NCBI GenBank assembly: GCA_945787655.1
Contig: CALZIJ010000019.1
Location: 3,666-64,954, forward strand
Reading direction: 5' to 3'
DNA from: Nitrospiria bacterium
GTDB taxonomy: Bacteria > Nitrospirota > Nitrospiria > SBBL01 > JAADHI01
DNA: 61,289 nt
Shown here piece by piece: positions 36,901 to 47,300 of this stretch. Each line of letters opens with the position of its first letter. Positions within the stretch are counted from its first letter, which is position 1. A program made the translations under genes and the position numbers. Under the pieces are notes generated by a model. It was not told where the DNA came from. It did not search any database and was given only the letters and a program-made list of their open reading frames with translations.

Positions 36901-39724
36901 GTAAAACCGGGAGTTTGTGGTCTCCCGACAGGGTTTTGGAATTGCTTAGAAAATGATAACGACGATTGGGGTGCTGCATTTTTAATACTTCCTCACTCAA
37001 GGGGGCCTTAAGCTGGAGCTCAGGAAGTGTTATCGTGGTTTCAATCAGCTTTCCTTGCGTATTGGCAAGCTCCAGCTTGAATTGGTCGATGTCCTGTTTT
37101 AATTTCAAGGTAAAACGGTCTTGGTCTTTTAAATCCATGGGGACGCCATTGATACGAATAGAGGGGGATGACCTCAAATGATTGAGAATTTTAGCTTCCT
37201 GAAAATCGGTCACCGCCCCCTTGATTTCAACGCGGCGGTTAACCTCCCGTCCTTCTTCGAGTTGATTGCTGGCCACGGGTTTCGTGGCTCCAAACCATTT
37301 TAAAATAAAACGCTTTGGATCAATCCCTTCTTCTGTAATCAGGTAGTTCATCGCGGCTTCTGCCCGCGCTTTTGAAAGTCGGTTGTTGGTCTCATCATCC
37401 CCCGTACTGTCGGTGTGCCCTTCAATGGTAATCTTTTCATCAGGATGTTTTTTAAGGATCTCTGAAAGATTTTTCAGGATTTTTCGCGTTTTGGGATTGA
37501 GTTCGGATGAGCCTGTCGTAAAAGCAGACCCCATTAAATTGAGCGAAATCGCTGAAGTTTTGTTCACCCCAAAGAGTTGTCTTCGGCTCGTTTCTAGGGT
37601 TCCATCCTTAAAAAAGACTTCAAAGTGGTAGGCATATACTTCTCCTCCACTCAATAGTGTCCCCTGATTGTTTTTGCCGTCCCATGAGATGAGTTCCGGG
37701 GGCGGCCCCTTTGCTTCAAGTAATCGGAAGGGTTTGTCCTGGCGGTCCAGAATATGAAGGCGCCAGAATTGAACGGACTCCGCAGAGTCGAGCTGAATTG
37801 AAAATTTAATGGGTTGAGAGAGTTGATTCCCGTTTATTTCCACCGTTTCCTGGAAATCCTCAACCCCAAGTCGCACTTCGTTTAAATGAAGGTTAAGGGC
37901 TTTCCCGTTGACCAGGAGCTGCATGGATTCGAGGTATCCCGTAATTTGTGTCGGCTCCTGGGTCGTTTGCGGTGTAATTTTTACCCCGCGAATTCCCTGA
38001 GCGCCGATGTGTTCGGTTTCGGTATCAAAGACCACCCCGAAGTTGGCTTTGCTTAACAAGCCTCTGCTGACTTGAATGATCCGGGCTTCTTCTGTGGTGA
38101 TTGTCGTACCGGGTGGCAGCGTGTTGCGATTTATTTTTAACAGCCGTTCTCCGGGCAAGACACCGGGGAAGTGATAAAGCCCGTTCGCGTCGGTCGTAAC
38201 ATAGGTTCCGTTGTCCAGGGCAATCATGATGCCGCTGATCCCGGCTTCGCCATCATCCTGATATCCGTTTCTGTTCTGGTCAAAAAACACCTTTCCGATT
38301 AGTGTTCCCAAGTCGAAAATCGGGTCTGCGCTGACCCTGACCTTGGCGGTGGAGAGGTTTGAAATGGGGGCAAAATCGACGGCCTGCGCCTGATTGACAT
38401 ATTCTCCAGGTGAAACGCTTGCGCCTAAAACCAGTTGATAGGAAAGACTCAGACTGCCCGGATCATTGAGATCCGGCAGGCCATTTCCGTTTTGATCCAC
38501 CCAGGCCGGTATGGTCCCCAGGTTGAACGCCAGTGTTTGCTGTCCTGCCGGGTCGGGGGCGGGGAGGCCGTTGATCAAGGTTGATCCGTTCAGGTATTTA
38601 AAGCCCGCAGGAATGAGATCGTTCAATGTGACACGCGTGACATCTCGATTAACCGTATTCTGTACATTGACCTGATAGGTCATGACATCGCCGATCACAC
38701 CTTCATTTTTATTCACCGTTTTTACAATATTCAGAACCTGCCCCGCTGTAAAAACAATACGGATATTGCTGAGAAGCGCGACCCCGTTCACTGTCGCTGC
38801 AATTTGCGCAAGTCCAGAACTTGAAGAACTCATTTGACTTGAGTATGTGCCGTCCCCATTGTCGATCACTGGGGTAAAAGTGCCGAAGGGCGTCGTGCCT
38901 TCAAGCGCGCTGATATTAACAAGCAGGCCGCTGCCCAGGTTGGTGCCGCTGGCGTCACGGGGTGTGACGGTGATGGTTGAAAACGGCGTGCCGTCGTTTT
39001 CGGGGTCAATATCAAGCTGGAGCGGATCGGCGGAAATCAGGGATTGTACGGCGTCGATCCCCCGGACCTCGACTGAAATACTGTTCAAATTTGTGGCGTC
39101 ACCGTCGGCATTTCCAGGTGCTGCGGTTTGTGCCGCAAAGCCAGTGGTCGACGTATCATCAACATTGGCGACAAAGTCGCTGGTTCCCAAAGTCCCAGGC
39201 GTGTCTACGGAAAAGGTGATCTCAATTTGAGAGAGAGAAGTCGTGACTTGAGTGCCCAGATTCAGGGTGATGACTTGCCCGGAAAGCGAAGTGCAATACT
39301 CACCCGCCCCCGGAGCGGGACAGGCCCCCCCAGGGGTTTGCGCTGATCCACCCAAGGAGAGTCCGGTGACAGAAGGGTTCGCATAACCTGCTGGCGCGCT
39401 TAAGGTAATTTGATCAATTCCGGTGTCACCGCCACTGATGACCGGGAGCAGGGTATAGGTGAATATTTTCCCCGGATGATTCGTCGCTGTGATGTTTGGA
39501 TAAATCTCTGCATCGATTGAAGTGACCGCGGGGTTTCCCCCCGTAGTCGTATTCAAATTAACGGAGGCAGTACTGAGATTGAGCGCGGATCCATTCAAAG
39601 TCCCCGTGGCGGAGTTCGACACCGGCGCGGCGAAAGCCGGAAAAACACTGGTCCAGCCAAAGAAGGCCAGAATGACCCCTGTGAGGAATGGTTTTATCCG
39701 CTTATGAATTGCTCTCAAATTCAC
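33977..39724 (-). CDS. large surface protein: DUF11, SdrD-like, OmpA-like domain and C-terminal barrel
   Basis: A 1915-residue exported protein. Signal peptide at 1-33 (FLTGVILAFFGWTSVFPAFA). Beta-rich repeats to about 330; a DUF11 unit at about 335-455 (NVQNTVNRDVTRVTLNDLIPAGF); an SdrD/CNA-B unit at about 475-570 (VFFDQNRNGYQDDGEAGISG); an OmpA-type peptidoglycan-binding unit at about 735-850 (TIEGHTDSTGDDETN, LSKARAEAAMNYL); Ig-like units to about 1100; then about 800 residues of alternating short beta strands ending in an aromatic residue (YRIQF), like an outer-membrane barrel. OmpA-like domains are usually C-terminal; here it lies in the middle. It is likely anchored in the outer membrane by the barrel, with periplasmic and surface parts that cannot be assigned with certainty. 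Confidence 0.8.
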   Translation of the reverse strand: MNLRAIHKRIKPFLTGVILAFFGWTSVFPAFAAPVSNSATGTLNGSALNLSTASVNLNTTTGGNPAVTSIDAEIYPNITATNHPGKIFTYTLLPVISGGDTGIDQITLSAPAGYANPSVTGLSLGGSAQTPGGACPAPGAGEYCTSLSGQVITLNLGTQVTTSLSQIEITFSVDTPGTLGTSDFVANVDDTSTTGFAAQTAAPGNADGDATNLNSISVEVRGIDAVQSLISADPLQLDIDPENDGTPFSTITVTPRDASGTNLGSGLLVNISALEGTTPFGTFTPVIDNGDGTYSSQMSSSSSGLAQIAATVNGVALLSNIRIVFTAGQVLNIVKTVNKNEGVIGDVMTYQVNVQNTVNRDVTRVTLNDLIPAGFKYLNGSTLINGLPAPDPAGQQTLAFNLGTIPAWVDQNGNGLPDLNDPGSLSLSYQLVLGASVSPGEYVNQAQAVDFAPISNLSTAKVRVSADPIFDLGTLIGKVFFDQNRNGYQDDGEAGISGIMIALDNGTYVTTDANGLYHFPGVLPGERLLKINRNTLPPGTTITTEEARIIQVSRGLLSKANFGVVFDTETEHIGAQGIRGVKITPQTTQEPTQITGYLESMQLLVNGKALNLHLNEVRLGVEDFQETVEINGNQLSQPIKFSIQLDSAESVQFWRLHILDRQDKPFRLLEAKGPPPELISWDGKNNQGTLLSGGEVYAYHFEVFFKDGTLETSRRQLFGVNKTSAISLNLMGSAFTTGSSELNPKTRKILKNLSEILKKHPDEKITIEGHTDSTGDDETNNRLSKARAEAAMNYLITEEGIDPKRFILKWFGATKPVASNQLEEGREVNRRVEIKGAVTDFQEAKILNHLRSSPSIRINGVPMDLKDQDRFTLKLKQDIDQFKLELANTQGKLIETTITLPELQLKAPLSEEVLKMQHPNRRYHFLSNSKTLSGDHKLPVLLYRLVGKTAPQNTVMIDGSPVPVPKNGLFKHELPLKKGENLFTLIVSNPEQISRMVVLKVDLSDKDEKGRLLMAVKPIPQISVLLPPKDAVLSHTQLPLRGMTPPGNRVWVNGTEIPVSSNGVFSTATELDNGTNQLVIEAVDPEGYTGRIERTVEVSRSSFFLMALADGEFGQITTSGNLQAAGEEEKTSYYSKGRLAYYLKGTIQGKYLITSAFDTGKREFNTLFQDLDQKETDRFFTNIDPDKHYPVYGDDSTVVYDAQSQGKFYLALESDEIHFLIGNFQTALDDTQLASFNRTFYGGRFEYQSVSKTRYGDPDTRLVLFGADVRQAHVQNTFRATGGSLYFLSEKEIIEGSERVRLEIRDQETGLVLAKIDQVRDADYSFKYEEGRILFRRPVSSVVSNNFLIRQETLQGHPVFVIVDFEYNTQNFEKNASGGRIRQQIGEHLSVGATYIEDTAPAGDYTLEGTDAQIRLGKGTTLHGEFAQSTGENAANLISEDGGLSFSPVPVGITGDGSAYHLSFESDIFEAFGHKNRVMTQGYYQRLSPGFFSNGTLLEQGTLKYGGELHLRFSQRDALQVRYDLQEVLSTTNPVASNQVGANRVILKSLEYSHQRQAFLITSGFQEKTLQQGSGLLDIEKRLAGKIDYEVNKRLTTSLGHQQVIQGKTGYRSTLGFKLRITESIDSVAEGAHANDGDTVLFGFSARLDNRSNLYLNEKFDKKDGEEARFGTVIGGDRMLTPSLRLYGEYGEDRGEIRQNRSLWGLDQRFGQDKPIRIFLNYERSHLNSISGKTTRDSASISFKYNHPAGNRLSHRFEVRLEKGAEKRIQRLTTHYGELKILSGLTLFGKLNYSDTRNKTLDRLEARFAEAGSGIAYRPIHFDRLNLIAKYTFLIDQKPDATGPLLRIDTKVASIEGIFDLSKYLQLSEKYAVKSKEEEQVLRAKLNSKTHLWINRLNVHVTKRWDISGEYRIQF

Positions 39725-39769
39725 TAAATTATCCTTGACCCTGCAATACTTTTTTTAACCTTGTGTTCA

Positions 39770-40369
39770 TTAATTCACCGTGACCCTGAACCGGATTACC
39801 CTGAGCTGATTGGATGGGATATCCAGATTTTGATTCACTTGACCAGAAACGGCACCGATTGTTAAACGGTCCAATCCGGCCGGCCCGCCGGAGTCCGTGA
39901 TTGAAGCGAAGTCGTCCGGCCCACCGACGGCGTCTGTTTGTACGGCCCAGGTTCCTGCCCAGATGGCAGCGTCGTTTGAGCCGCTGGACACAACGGCTGT
40001 CTCAAGACTGTTGGGCACATAAGTCCACTGGCTTTCATCCAACAGGTCTGTCAGTTGAATGTTTTCTGCTGAGGTAATCGTGTTATTGTCGATGTAAAGT
40101 ACGAAATAAATTTGTTGCCCGGAGGCAATGGATGAACCGTTTGGCAATACTGTCCCGCCCAGATTGCGGGCTTGTTTGACCAGGCTGAGCGGATTGCTGG
40201 TGATCGTCACGGGATTAGAGGACATAAGTGTCGAGCCGCCTCCGCCCGCGTCGACAGCAATGGTACTTGCTGCCTGTCCCGCATGCGGATATACGAGTGC
40301 CGTGATCAGGAATGCCGCTCCTGTCAGCAGGGTTAATCCGCGTTTTATTTTGTTCACCATTACCCGCAA
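39770..40369 (-). CDS. small secreted DUF11-like protein
   Basis: A protein of about 200 residues with signal peptide (IKRGLTLLTGAAFLITALVY, then GQAAS). The mature part is one beta-sandwich unit related to the next gene upstream: SLVKQARNLGGTVLPNGSSI, YFVLYIDNNTITSAENIQL, and a closing strand IRFRVTVN. I prefer the TTG start at 40369, 7 bases after AAGGAG; an ATG at 40360 is also possible. It sits between the other small secreted protein and the 1915-residue protein and could be a structural subunit. Confidence 0.72.
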   Translation of the reverse strand: MRVMVNKIKRGLTLLTGAAFLITALVYPHAGQAASTIAVDAGGGGSTLMSSNPVTITSNPLSLVKQARNLGGTVLPNGSSIASGQQIYFVLYIDNNTITSAENIQLTDLLDESQWTYVPNSLETAVVSSGSNDAAIWAGTWAVQTDAVGGPDDFASITDSGGPAGLDRLTIGAVSGQVNQNLDIPSNQLRVIRFRVTVN

Positions 40370-40442
40370 GGGTTGACTCCTTCGAAGATCAGGATTTCTC
40401 CCGATTCCGTTCAAGCATTGAAATCAAAAGGAAGAAGACCCT

Positions 40443-41165
40443 TTAGTCCCGTTTAATGACGTGGAACTTGATGGCAAACAGCGTGTCAGTCGCCACATCC
40501 ACCTGATCATTGTCCGGGGAAGAGGCATCTCCGCCGCAGATCAATTGATCGGGGGACAGCGTCGTATCTATTCCGCAGTATTCATTGGTGCCGGTGCTGC
40601 CGTCGAAGGCATTGGTGACGTTGGTCGGTGTACTCAGCGCAGTCCAGATATTGGCTTTTGTCGCTCCGGTGACAGCGCGAGTGGCCCAGGCAATACCTTG
40701 GGATGCCGCGAATTCATTCGGCTGAAATTCAAAATAATCGGCCGTAACGTCATCAATATTGTCTTGAAAACGGATGTCATTGGCGGTCACGGCTGTAGAA
40801 TTGGGCACATAAATGACAAAGACCAATTCTGTTCCTGTCGGCACAGAAACCGATGTCGCTCCGCCATTGCAGGCGGCATCGGAATCGGAGCTGGTCAGAC
40901 AAGTGCCGCTGGTGTTATAGACCACTTTGACCAATTGAAGCTGCGTCGAAGTGATGGTCAGCGATGTGGCCGAATTGGCGAGCGGGGTGGTTCCCGTCCC
41001 TTGATTAATGGCATCATTTGTGGCCGCATGTCCCCCTGTATTGTAGGCCAGGGTTAAAAATAATACCATCAGAGTGATTTTTGAAAAGTATATTTTTCTT
41101 TTCATTGTGCTGACTCCTTTTGTTGTGTTTAGAATAAAAATGTTTTTCAAGATTCTGTTTCTCAT
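40443..41165 (-). CDS. secreted protein sharing its main domain with the giant surface protein
   Basis: About 240 residues if it starts at 41165 (ribosome site AAGGAGGG), or 220 if at 41105 (AAAGGAG). Both starts are in frame and both have strong ribosome sites. The signal peptide is MKRKIYFSKITLMVLFLTLA with cleavage after HAA. The mature domain matches the last 170 residues of the upstream 2461-residue protein almost throughout: conserved cysteines in TCLTSSDSDAACNGG and EYCGIDTTLSPDQLICGG, RFQDNIDD and the ending IKFHVIKRD. It is the first gene behind the riboswitch candidate. Confidence 0.8.
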   Translation of the reverse strand: MRNRILKNIFILNTTKGVSTMKRKIYFSKITLMVLFLTLAYNTGGHAATNDAINQGTGTTPLANSATSLTITSTQLQLVKVVYNTSGTCLTSSDSDAACNGGATSVSVPTGTELVFVIYVPNSTAVTANDIRFQDNIDDVTADYFEFQPNEFAASQGIAWATRAVTGATKANIWTALSTPTNVTNAFDGSTGTNEYCGIDTTLSPDQLICGGDASSPDNDQVDVATDTLFAIKFHVIKRD

Positions 41166-41191
41166 GGTGAAACCCTCCTTGTCCCTCGACA

Positions 41192-41230
41192 TAGAAAAAC
41201 CTGTTTTCCGATCAGAGCAACAGGTTTCTA
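41192..41230 (-). terminator. terminator hairpin downstream of the riboswitch candidate
   Basis: On the minus strand TAGAAACCTGTT pairs with AACAGGTTT, followed by a T-rich end (TTTTTCTA). It lies between the aptamer candidate and the ribosome site of the secreted-protein gene, where an expression platform would be expected. Confidence 0.75.
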
Positions 41231-41246
41231 TACAAGGGATGAATAT

Positions 41247-41334
41247 CCACTTCGGTAGCCGGACGACCCTTTATGAATAGGGCTCCAAGGCTTTGCGGCT
41301 TCGACCTTCTGGCCGAATGTGCTCTTATCGGTGG
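41247..41334 (-). ncRNA. GEMM-like (cyclic dinucleotide) riboswitch candidate
   Basis: An 88-base segment on the minus strand. It opens and closes with CCAC and GTGG. Inside, a 7-base stem UUCGGCC/GGUCGAA with a short A-rich loop is followed by GCCGCAAAGCC, close to the GACGCAAAGCC signature of GEMM (c-di-GMP-I) aptamers, and then GGAGCCCUA and a second hairpin CCCU/AGGG, ending with UCCGGCUACCG, similar to the GCCGGGUUACCG end of the family. The GGCAAA tract normally before the first stem is not clear, so it may be a variant. A terminator hairpin follows directly. The ligand (c-di-GMP or cyclic AMP-GMP) is not determined. Confidence 0.5.
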
Positions 41335-41381
41335 TATAAAAGTTTTATGTCTTGTTGGTTTTCTAAAACATGTTTTCTCCG

Positions 41382-44300
41382 TTAATCTCGTTTAATAAAA
41401 TCGAACATAATGGCGAAGGTATCGCCTGTGGCGACATCCACCTGGTCGTTGTTTGGAGAGGCGGCATCTCCGCCGCAAATCAGTTGGTCGGGCGAAACAC
41501 CCGTATTAATTCCGCAGTATTCGTTGGTGCCGGTGCTGCCGTCGAAGGCGTTGGTTAGTGCAGTCCCTGCGTTTAAAGCGGCTTTTATCTGTGCTTTTGT
41601 TGACGTTCCGGAACCTGTCGTCGCCCATTGAATGCCTTGTCCTGCGGCAAAGGCATTGGCTTGAAATTCGAAGAAATCCGCTGCGGCATCATCGATATTG
41701 TCTTGAAAGCGGATATCCGTGACCGCTGATCCTGTCGGGTTTGAAACATAGATCACGAAGGTATAAAGCACGCCGGTGGGCACAGAAAGCGAGGTCGCCC
41801 CGCCGTTACAGGCCACGTCGGCATCTGAACTGGCCAGACAGGTATCCCCCTGAAATAACGCCTTCACCAAAGGCAGGGTGGAAAACCAGGCGATGTTGTT
41901 ACCGTTATCCACGCTGGATGTGGGATTGATGGGTTTATGGCTTGCGTCGGAGCCTGAGGCGTCGGAATCCGTCACATCGAGAAAATCGAGCGTTCCCTTG
42001 ACGGCGCTCGCGCTCATCACAAATCCCCACTGCGTGCCCGGGCTGTCTGAGACGAGATTGATACGGTCGTCGGCATCGAGACCGTCCAGCGTTAATGTCC
42101 CGTTGACGGTTTGCGTGGCGGTGTTGTCGAAGGTGAGGGTGAGGTCGGTTGCATCGTTCGTGCTTTCGGTTTTTGTCAAGTTGTTGAAGGTGGTGTTGCC
42201 GGTCAGACTTTGATTGCCCCCGTCGAGGACCACCGTACCCGCTCGTGCGGTGAAGGTGCCGGTGTTGTTCCAGTTCCCGGCAAGGTTGATTTGATAATTG
42301 TCGATGTTATTGACATCGAGGGTGCCGTTTGTGATCGTCAAATCACCGTTGACATCCAGTGCCGCATCCAGGGTCCAGGTCCCTGCGGCATTATTGAAGG
42401 TGAGATTAGAATAGCTATCACCGACGGCCAAACCTGTGTAGCTGCCGCCGCCGTCGTAGAGGACGGTGGAGCCGGTATTGAGTGTCGTTGTCGTCGTCGT
42501 GACCGTCTCTCCGCCTTCGAGCTGCAAGGTGCCGGAGGCATCGACGGTGAGCACATCGGGGACAGTTAAGTTAAAACCGTTGAGATCGAGCGTGCCCTGC
42601 GTGATCGTCAGGTCTTGGCCCGCCCCGTCGAGGGCGGTCGTAAAGTTCGCCAGCAGTTGCGCCGTACCGGAGGCCTTGTTAATCGTGACGGTGCCGTCCG
42701 GAAAGTCCGCGCCGGAAGTACTGATCGTCTGTGCCCCCGTGCCGTCGAGGGTAAGCGTTGCCGTCCCGTCGACCGTCCCGTCGGTCGAGGTCAAATTCCC
42801 GGCCAGATTAACCCCGCCGCCATTGATCGTGCCTTGCTCTGTAAACGTGAGATTCCCGTCGATGTCCATCGTACCGCTCAAGGTAACCGTTGACCCGCTG
42901 CCGAGATTAAATTCCACATCATTGAAGCTCGCGCTTCCGGGTGAAATGGTTTTTGAGAATTCTCGAAAACGGATGGTGCTGGCCGAGGCGTCCACATTTC
43001 CGGCGGTGTAGGTCCATGCCCCGCTGCCCGCGACATCGATCGTGTCTTGAATGGTCACCGTAGCGGCCGGGGCACCGGTGTTGTTAATCGTCAAACCGGA
43101 GATTCCGCCCACCCCTCCGGAGGCGCCCAGGGTCTGGTTGCTGTTGCCGTCCAGCAAGATGGTGCCGGCACCGCTGACAAACGTGGTGGTGGTTACATTC
43201 CCGGCGACGCTGATCGTGCCGTTGATCGCCGCCACGCCGGATATCGTGAGGTTGCCGTTGACGTCCATCGTGCCGGTGATGGTCAAGGTTTCTCCGTTGA
43301 ACATGTTGACGGTCACATCGTTAAAAACAGCCGCGCCGGTATTTACGGTTTTGTTGTTCGGCTCAAGCGAAACGGTGCCGGAGTTGTGCGTAAACGTGCC
43401 GCCCGAGAGGGTGAAGTCGCCGCTGACAAACGTCGTCCCGCTTGTCGCCGTGTAGGTGCCGCCGCCGATGGTGAGTGCGCCGTTGATGTCGATTGCGCCG
43501 CTGCCGCCGGTGAAGGTGCCGAGGTTTTCCATGCTGGGTGTCGTCACATTCCCGCCGGGGGTGAAGCTGTGGCTGGCGGGAATATACAGTTCGTGGCTGT
43601 TCGTCACGGTGAGGTTTCCGGAGCTGACGGAATAGGCGATGTCGGCGTCGCCGTTCGTGGCCGTCGCCATGTTCGCGTTGCTCAAGGCGCCGCCGTTGTC
43701 GTGGCGGGTGATGACGTGGTTTTGGTAGATGTTCAGGCCGGACAAGGCCCCGCCGTTCGAGACGGTGATCGTCGCGCCGTCTTCCGTTTCGTTGTCAAGG
43801 AATACCAGGAGGGTGTCGCCGGTATTCGGCGCGGCGTTGATTGTATAGTTGCCGGAGCCGTCCGTGGTCGCGGTCAAACCGCTGTCCGTCCCGTTAATCA
43901 AGAGCCGGACGAGCTTGCCGGTTAAAGGCGTCACCTCGTCATCGTCCGTATAGACCGTGCCGGAGATGGCGACGGTGAATCCCCAGTTCAGGTTGTTGCC
44001 CCCGTCAGTGGTGGCGGAGTGCACGATTGTCAATCCCCCGGAGGCGTCGCTGTCCGTGGGACGCACGTTGTCGATCGCAAAAGTGCCGTTGGCGGTCAAT
44101 CCCCACTGCGTGCCGGGACTGTCGGAGACCAAGAGGATGCGGTCGTCGGCGTCCAAACCGTCCAGGGTCAAGAGGCCGTTGATCGTTTGCGTGGCGGTGT
44201 TGTCGAAGGTGAGGGTCGTATCGGTCGCGTCGTTCGTGCTTTCGGTTTTTGAAAGGTTGTTGAAGGTGGTCGAGCCCGTAATCGTCTGATTCGTGCCGTC

Positions 44301-47300
44301 CAGCACAACGGTGCCCGAACGGGCGGTAAAGGTGCCGTTGTTGGTCCAATTGCCAGCGACATCAATATTGTAATTGCTGCCAGTCACATCCAGCGTGGCA
44401 TTGCTGCTAATTGTCAGATTTCCGCTGAGCCCGTTGCCGCCAATGAGGTTGTTCGTGAGATTGTAGGTCGTGGCGCTGGTCGGGGTAAGCGTGAGGTTGT
44501 TATAGGTGACTGCGGCCACGTTTGTTGATGTGCCACTTCCGGTATAGTTCACCGTGGACGTCCCCGCGGTAAAGGTGCCGCTGTTGGAAAGCGGCGTGCC
44601 CGTGCCGTCGATCTCCAGCGTGTAGCCGGAAGCGCCGAGATTCAAGGTTCCCGAAGTGACCGTCATGGTTTGCATTTTCGAGGAACTTCCCAAGGTCAAA
44701 CCCAAGCCGTTGAGCACCACATCTTCCAAATCCTGCGGCCCGCCGGAAGAGTTGTCCGTCAGCGTCGTCGTGCCGTCAAAAGTCCAATTGGCCGTGCGGC
44801 CCGTGACATCCACCGAACCGGCACTGGCGATGGTGACATTGCCCGCCGTGTTCACCGTGGGGTTGTTCGTGCCGATGTCGAGATCGCCATCAGTGATCGT
44901 GAATGTTCCGTTGATATCCAGCGCGCCGGAAATGATGATGTCGTCGCTGCCGGACGTGCCCGTGTTGTTGAGGGTGAGATGGTTAAAAGCGGCTCCTCCA
45001 CTGGTGAGGGTTTGGTCGGTAGTTCCATTGAACACCACGGTTGAGGTATCCGCCGTAAAGGTATCGTTATTCGTCCAGTTACCGGTAACGTTAATCGTTG
45101 CGGTATCGGCGTCTATGCTGTTGGTGCCGCCGCCGTCGCTGGTGTTGACCGTGACATTGCCCGTGGAGGTGACGGTCGAGTCGTTGAGTTTGATCTGACC
45201 GTAAGTCGTCGTCGTGGAACTGCTGCCGGCATCGATGCTGCCGCAGTTGATGCTGTAATTACTGGTCGAGGTATCCAGGATGGCCGTGTTTCCCGCGCTG
45301 CTGGCCAAAACAACGAGGTCGGTACAGCTCACATTGCCCGCCAACTGCGAGGTGCTGGTCGCGGCATTGCCCCGGATGCGCAGTTGGGTGTAGGTCGCGG
45401 CGGCCACGTTGAGCGCGCCGGTTTGGGGCACGTAGGTCACCACATTGTTCGACAGGGTCGCGCTGGTGACCAACGGCGTGCCGCCGACTTGCATATTCAG
45501 ATCCAGATCGCCGCCCGCCAGCGTCCCGCTGCCGAGGGTGACGACGTTGCGTGTCCGGATCCCCCGACCCGCAAAGATCGTCGTGATCTGTCCCGCCGCC
45601 GCGGCCGTGAGATTATAGATCGGCTTCGTCCACCAGGACGCGATGTCCACCTTTATCGTCCCCGTGCCCGTCAAGTCGATGGTGCTGGTGGCGTAGTTGA
45701 AGGTTCCGTTGGTGTGCTCCCAGTCCCCGCTGACGGTGTAGACTTCGCTGCCCGTGGCGTTCCAGGTGCCTTCGATCTTGGTGTGGACGGTGGTCACATT
45801 GCCACCGGGAGTAAAGCTGTGGCCCGAGGCCACATACAGTTCGGTGACCGCGCCGCTGGCCGTGAGATTGCCGCCACTGACGGAATAAAGGATCTCGGTG
45901 TCCGAATAGGCCCCCTTGGCCGTGTTCATCAAGGCATTGGTCATCACACCGGCATTGTCGTGCCGGACGATAAGGTGGTCCCGATAGAGATGCAGGCCCG
46001 CGAGATTGGCCCCGTCGGACACGGTCAGGGTGCTTGCGTCGTCGGTTGCGCCGTCGTCGCCGTCGATGTAGAGCACCAGGGCGTCGCCCGGACTTAAAGG
46101 CGCGACAATCGAGTAGTTGCCGGAGGCGTCCGTGGTGTCGACGCCGGCGTTGAGGCCGTTTCTGATCAAGCGCACGACTTTGCCCGCCCCGATGTTGGTG
46201 GCCCCCTCGTCGGTATACACGGTGGCGGACAAGGTGTCGACGCTATAGATCCAATGCGGCGTGGCATCGTCATCGTCGTTGCCGCCGTTTTTGATCGCGT
46301 TGCTCGCCGTGATGTCGTTGGTGGAGGCCTGTGAGTCTTTAACATCGACGAAGGAAACACTTTGTGCCCCCCCGGTGACATCGAGGGTAAAGCGGGTGCC
46401 GGCGCTGTCGCTCACCAACACGATTTCGTTGCCGCTGGTCCCGGTGAGCGTCAGCGTCCCGGAGATCGTGTAGGTGCTGCCGGCCTTGAAGGTCAGTTTG
46501 GACGATGCCGTGGTATCGGTGAAATTCGCGGCGCTGAAGGCGTCGAGGAAGCTTGCCCCGGCGGCAGAAGCGTTGGTGATCGTGAGGTTGTTGAAGTTGC
46601 TGCCGCTCATCAAGACGGTTTGAAGGGCCGCGCCGTTGAGGTCCACGGAGGAATTCGTCGAGGTGAAGACGGCCTGCTGGCTGCCGCTACCGATGTCCCG
46701 CACATCGAAATTACCCGCGACCGTGACGGTTGAATTGGTCGCATTAAATGTTTTCAGGGTGGTGTCATTCCCGGCGCCCAGCTGGATATCGCCGCCGACT
46801 GTTAAATCAAATCCCCCGGTACTGTAGGTTACCCCGCGGTTCGCGAAGCCATCGCCATCAATGCTCAAATCGAAACCCGCGTTAATCACCACATTGCCGG
46901 ACTGCGTGACGGATACGGTGTCTTTCGACAGCCTGATTCTGCTGTCATATCCGTTGGTGAGTGGGGGAAGGGTTTGCGCACCCCCGCGAAAGGCCAGGGT
47001 GCCGACGCTGAAGGTCGAATTGACGTCGAATGAAATCGCACCAAGGAGGTTGATTCGCTGGGTTGAACCGGTCAATGTTCCAGAGCCAACGGTTAACTGG
47101 TTAATAACGCTAATGTTGCTGGAGGTCGCATGATGGGTCGTCGTATTCCCGGATTGTCCTGCGGTCAGATCATAAAAACCGTTATCCCAAGGCGTGGACA
47201 CGTTGGCATAGATGAGATCTCCTGTTCCTGTCAAGACAAGGGAAGCCGCATTAAACTGCGTGCTGTCATCCGTTCCGTCGGCAGTGAAATTCCTGCCGAC

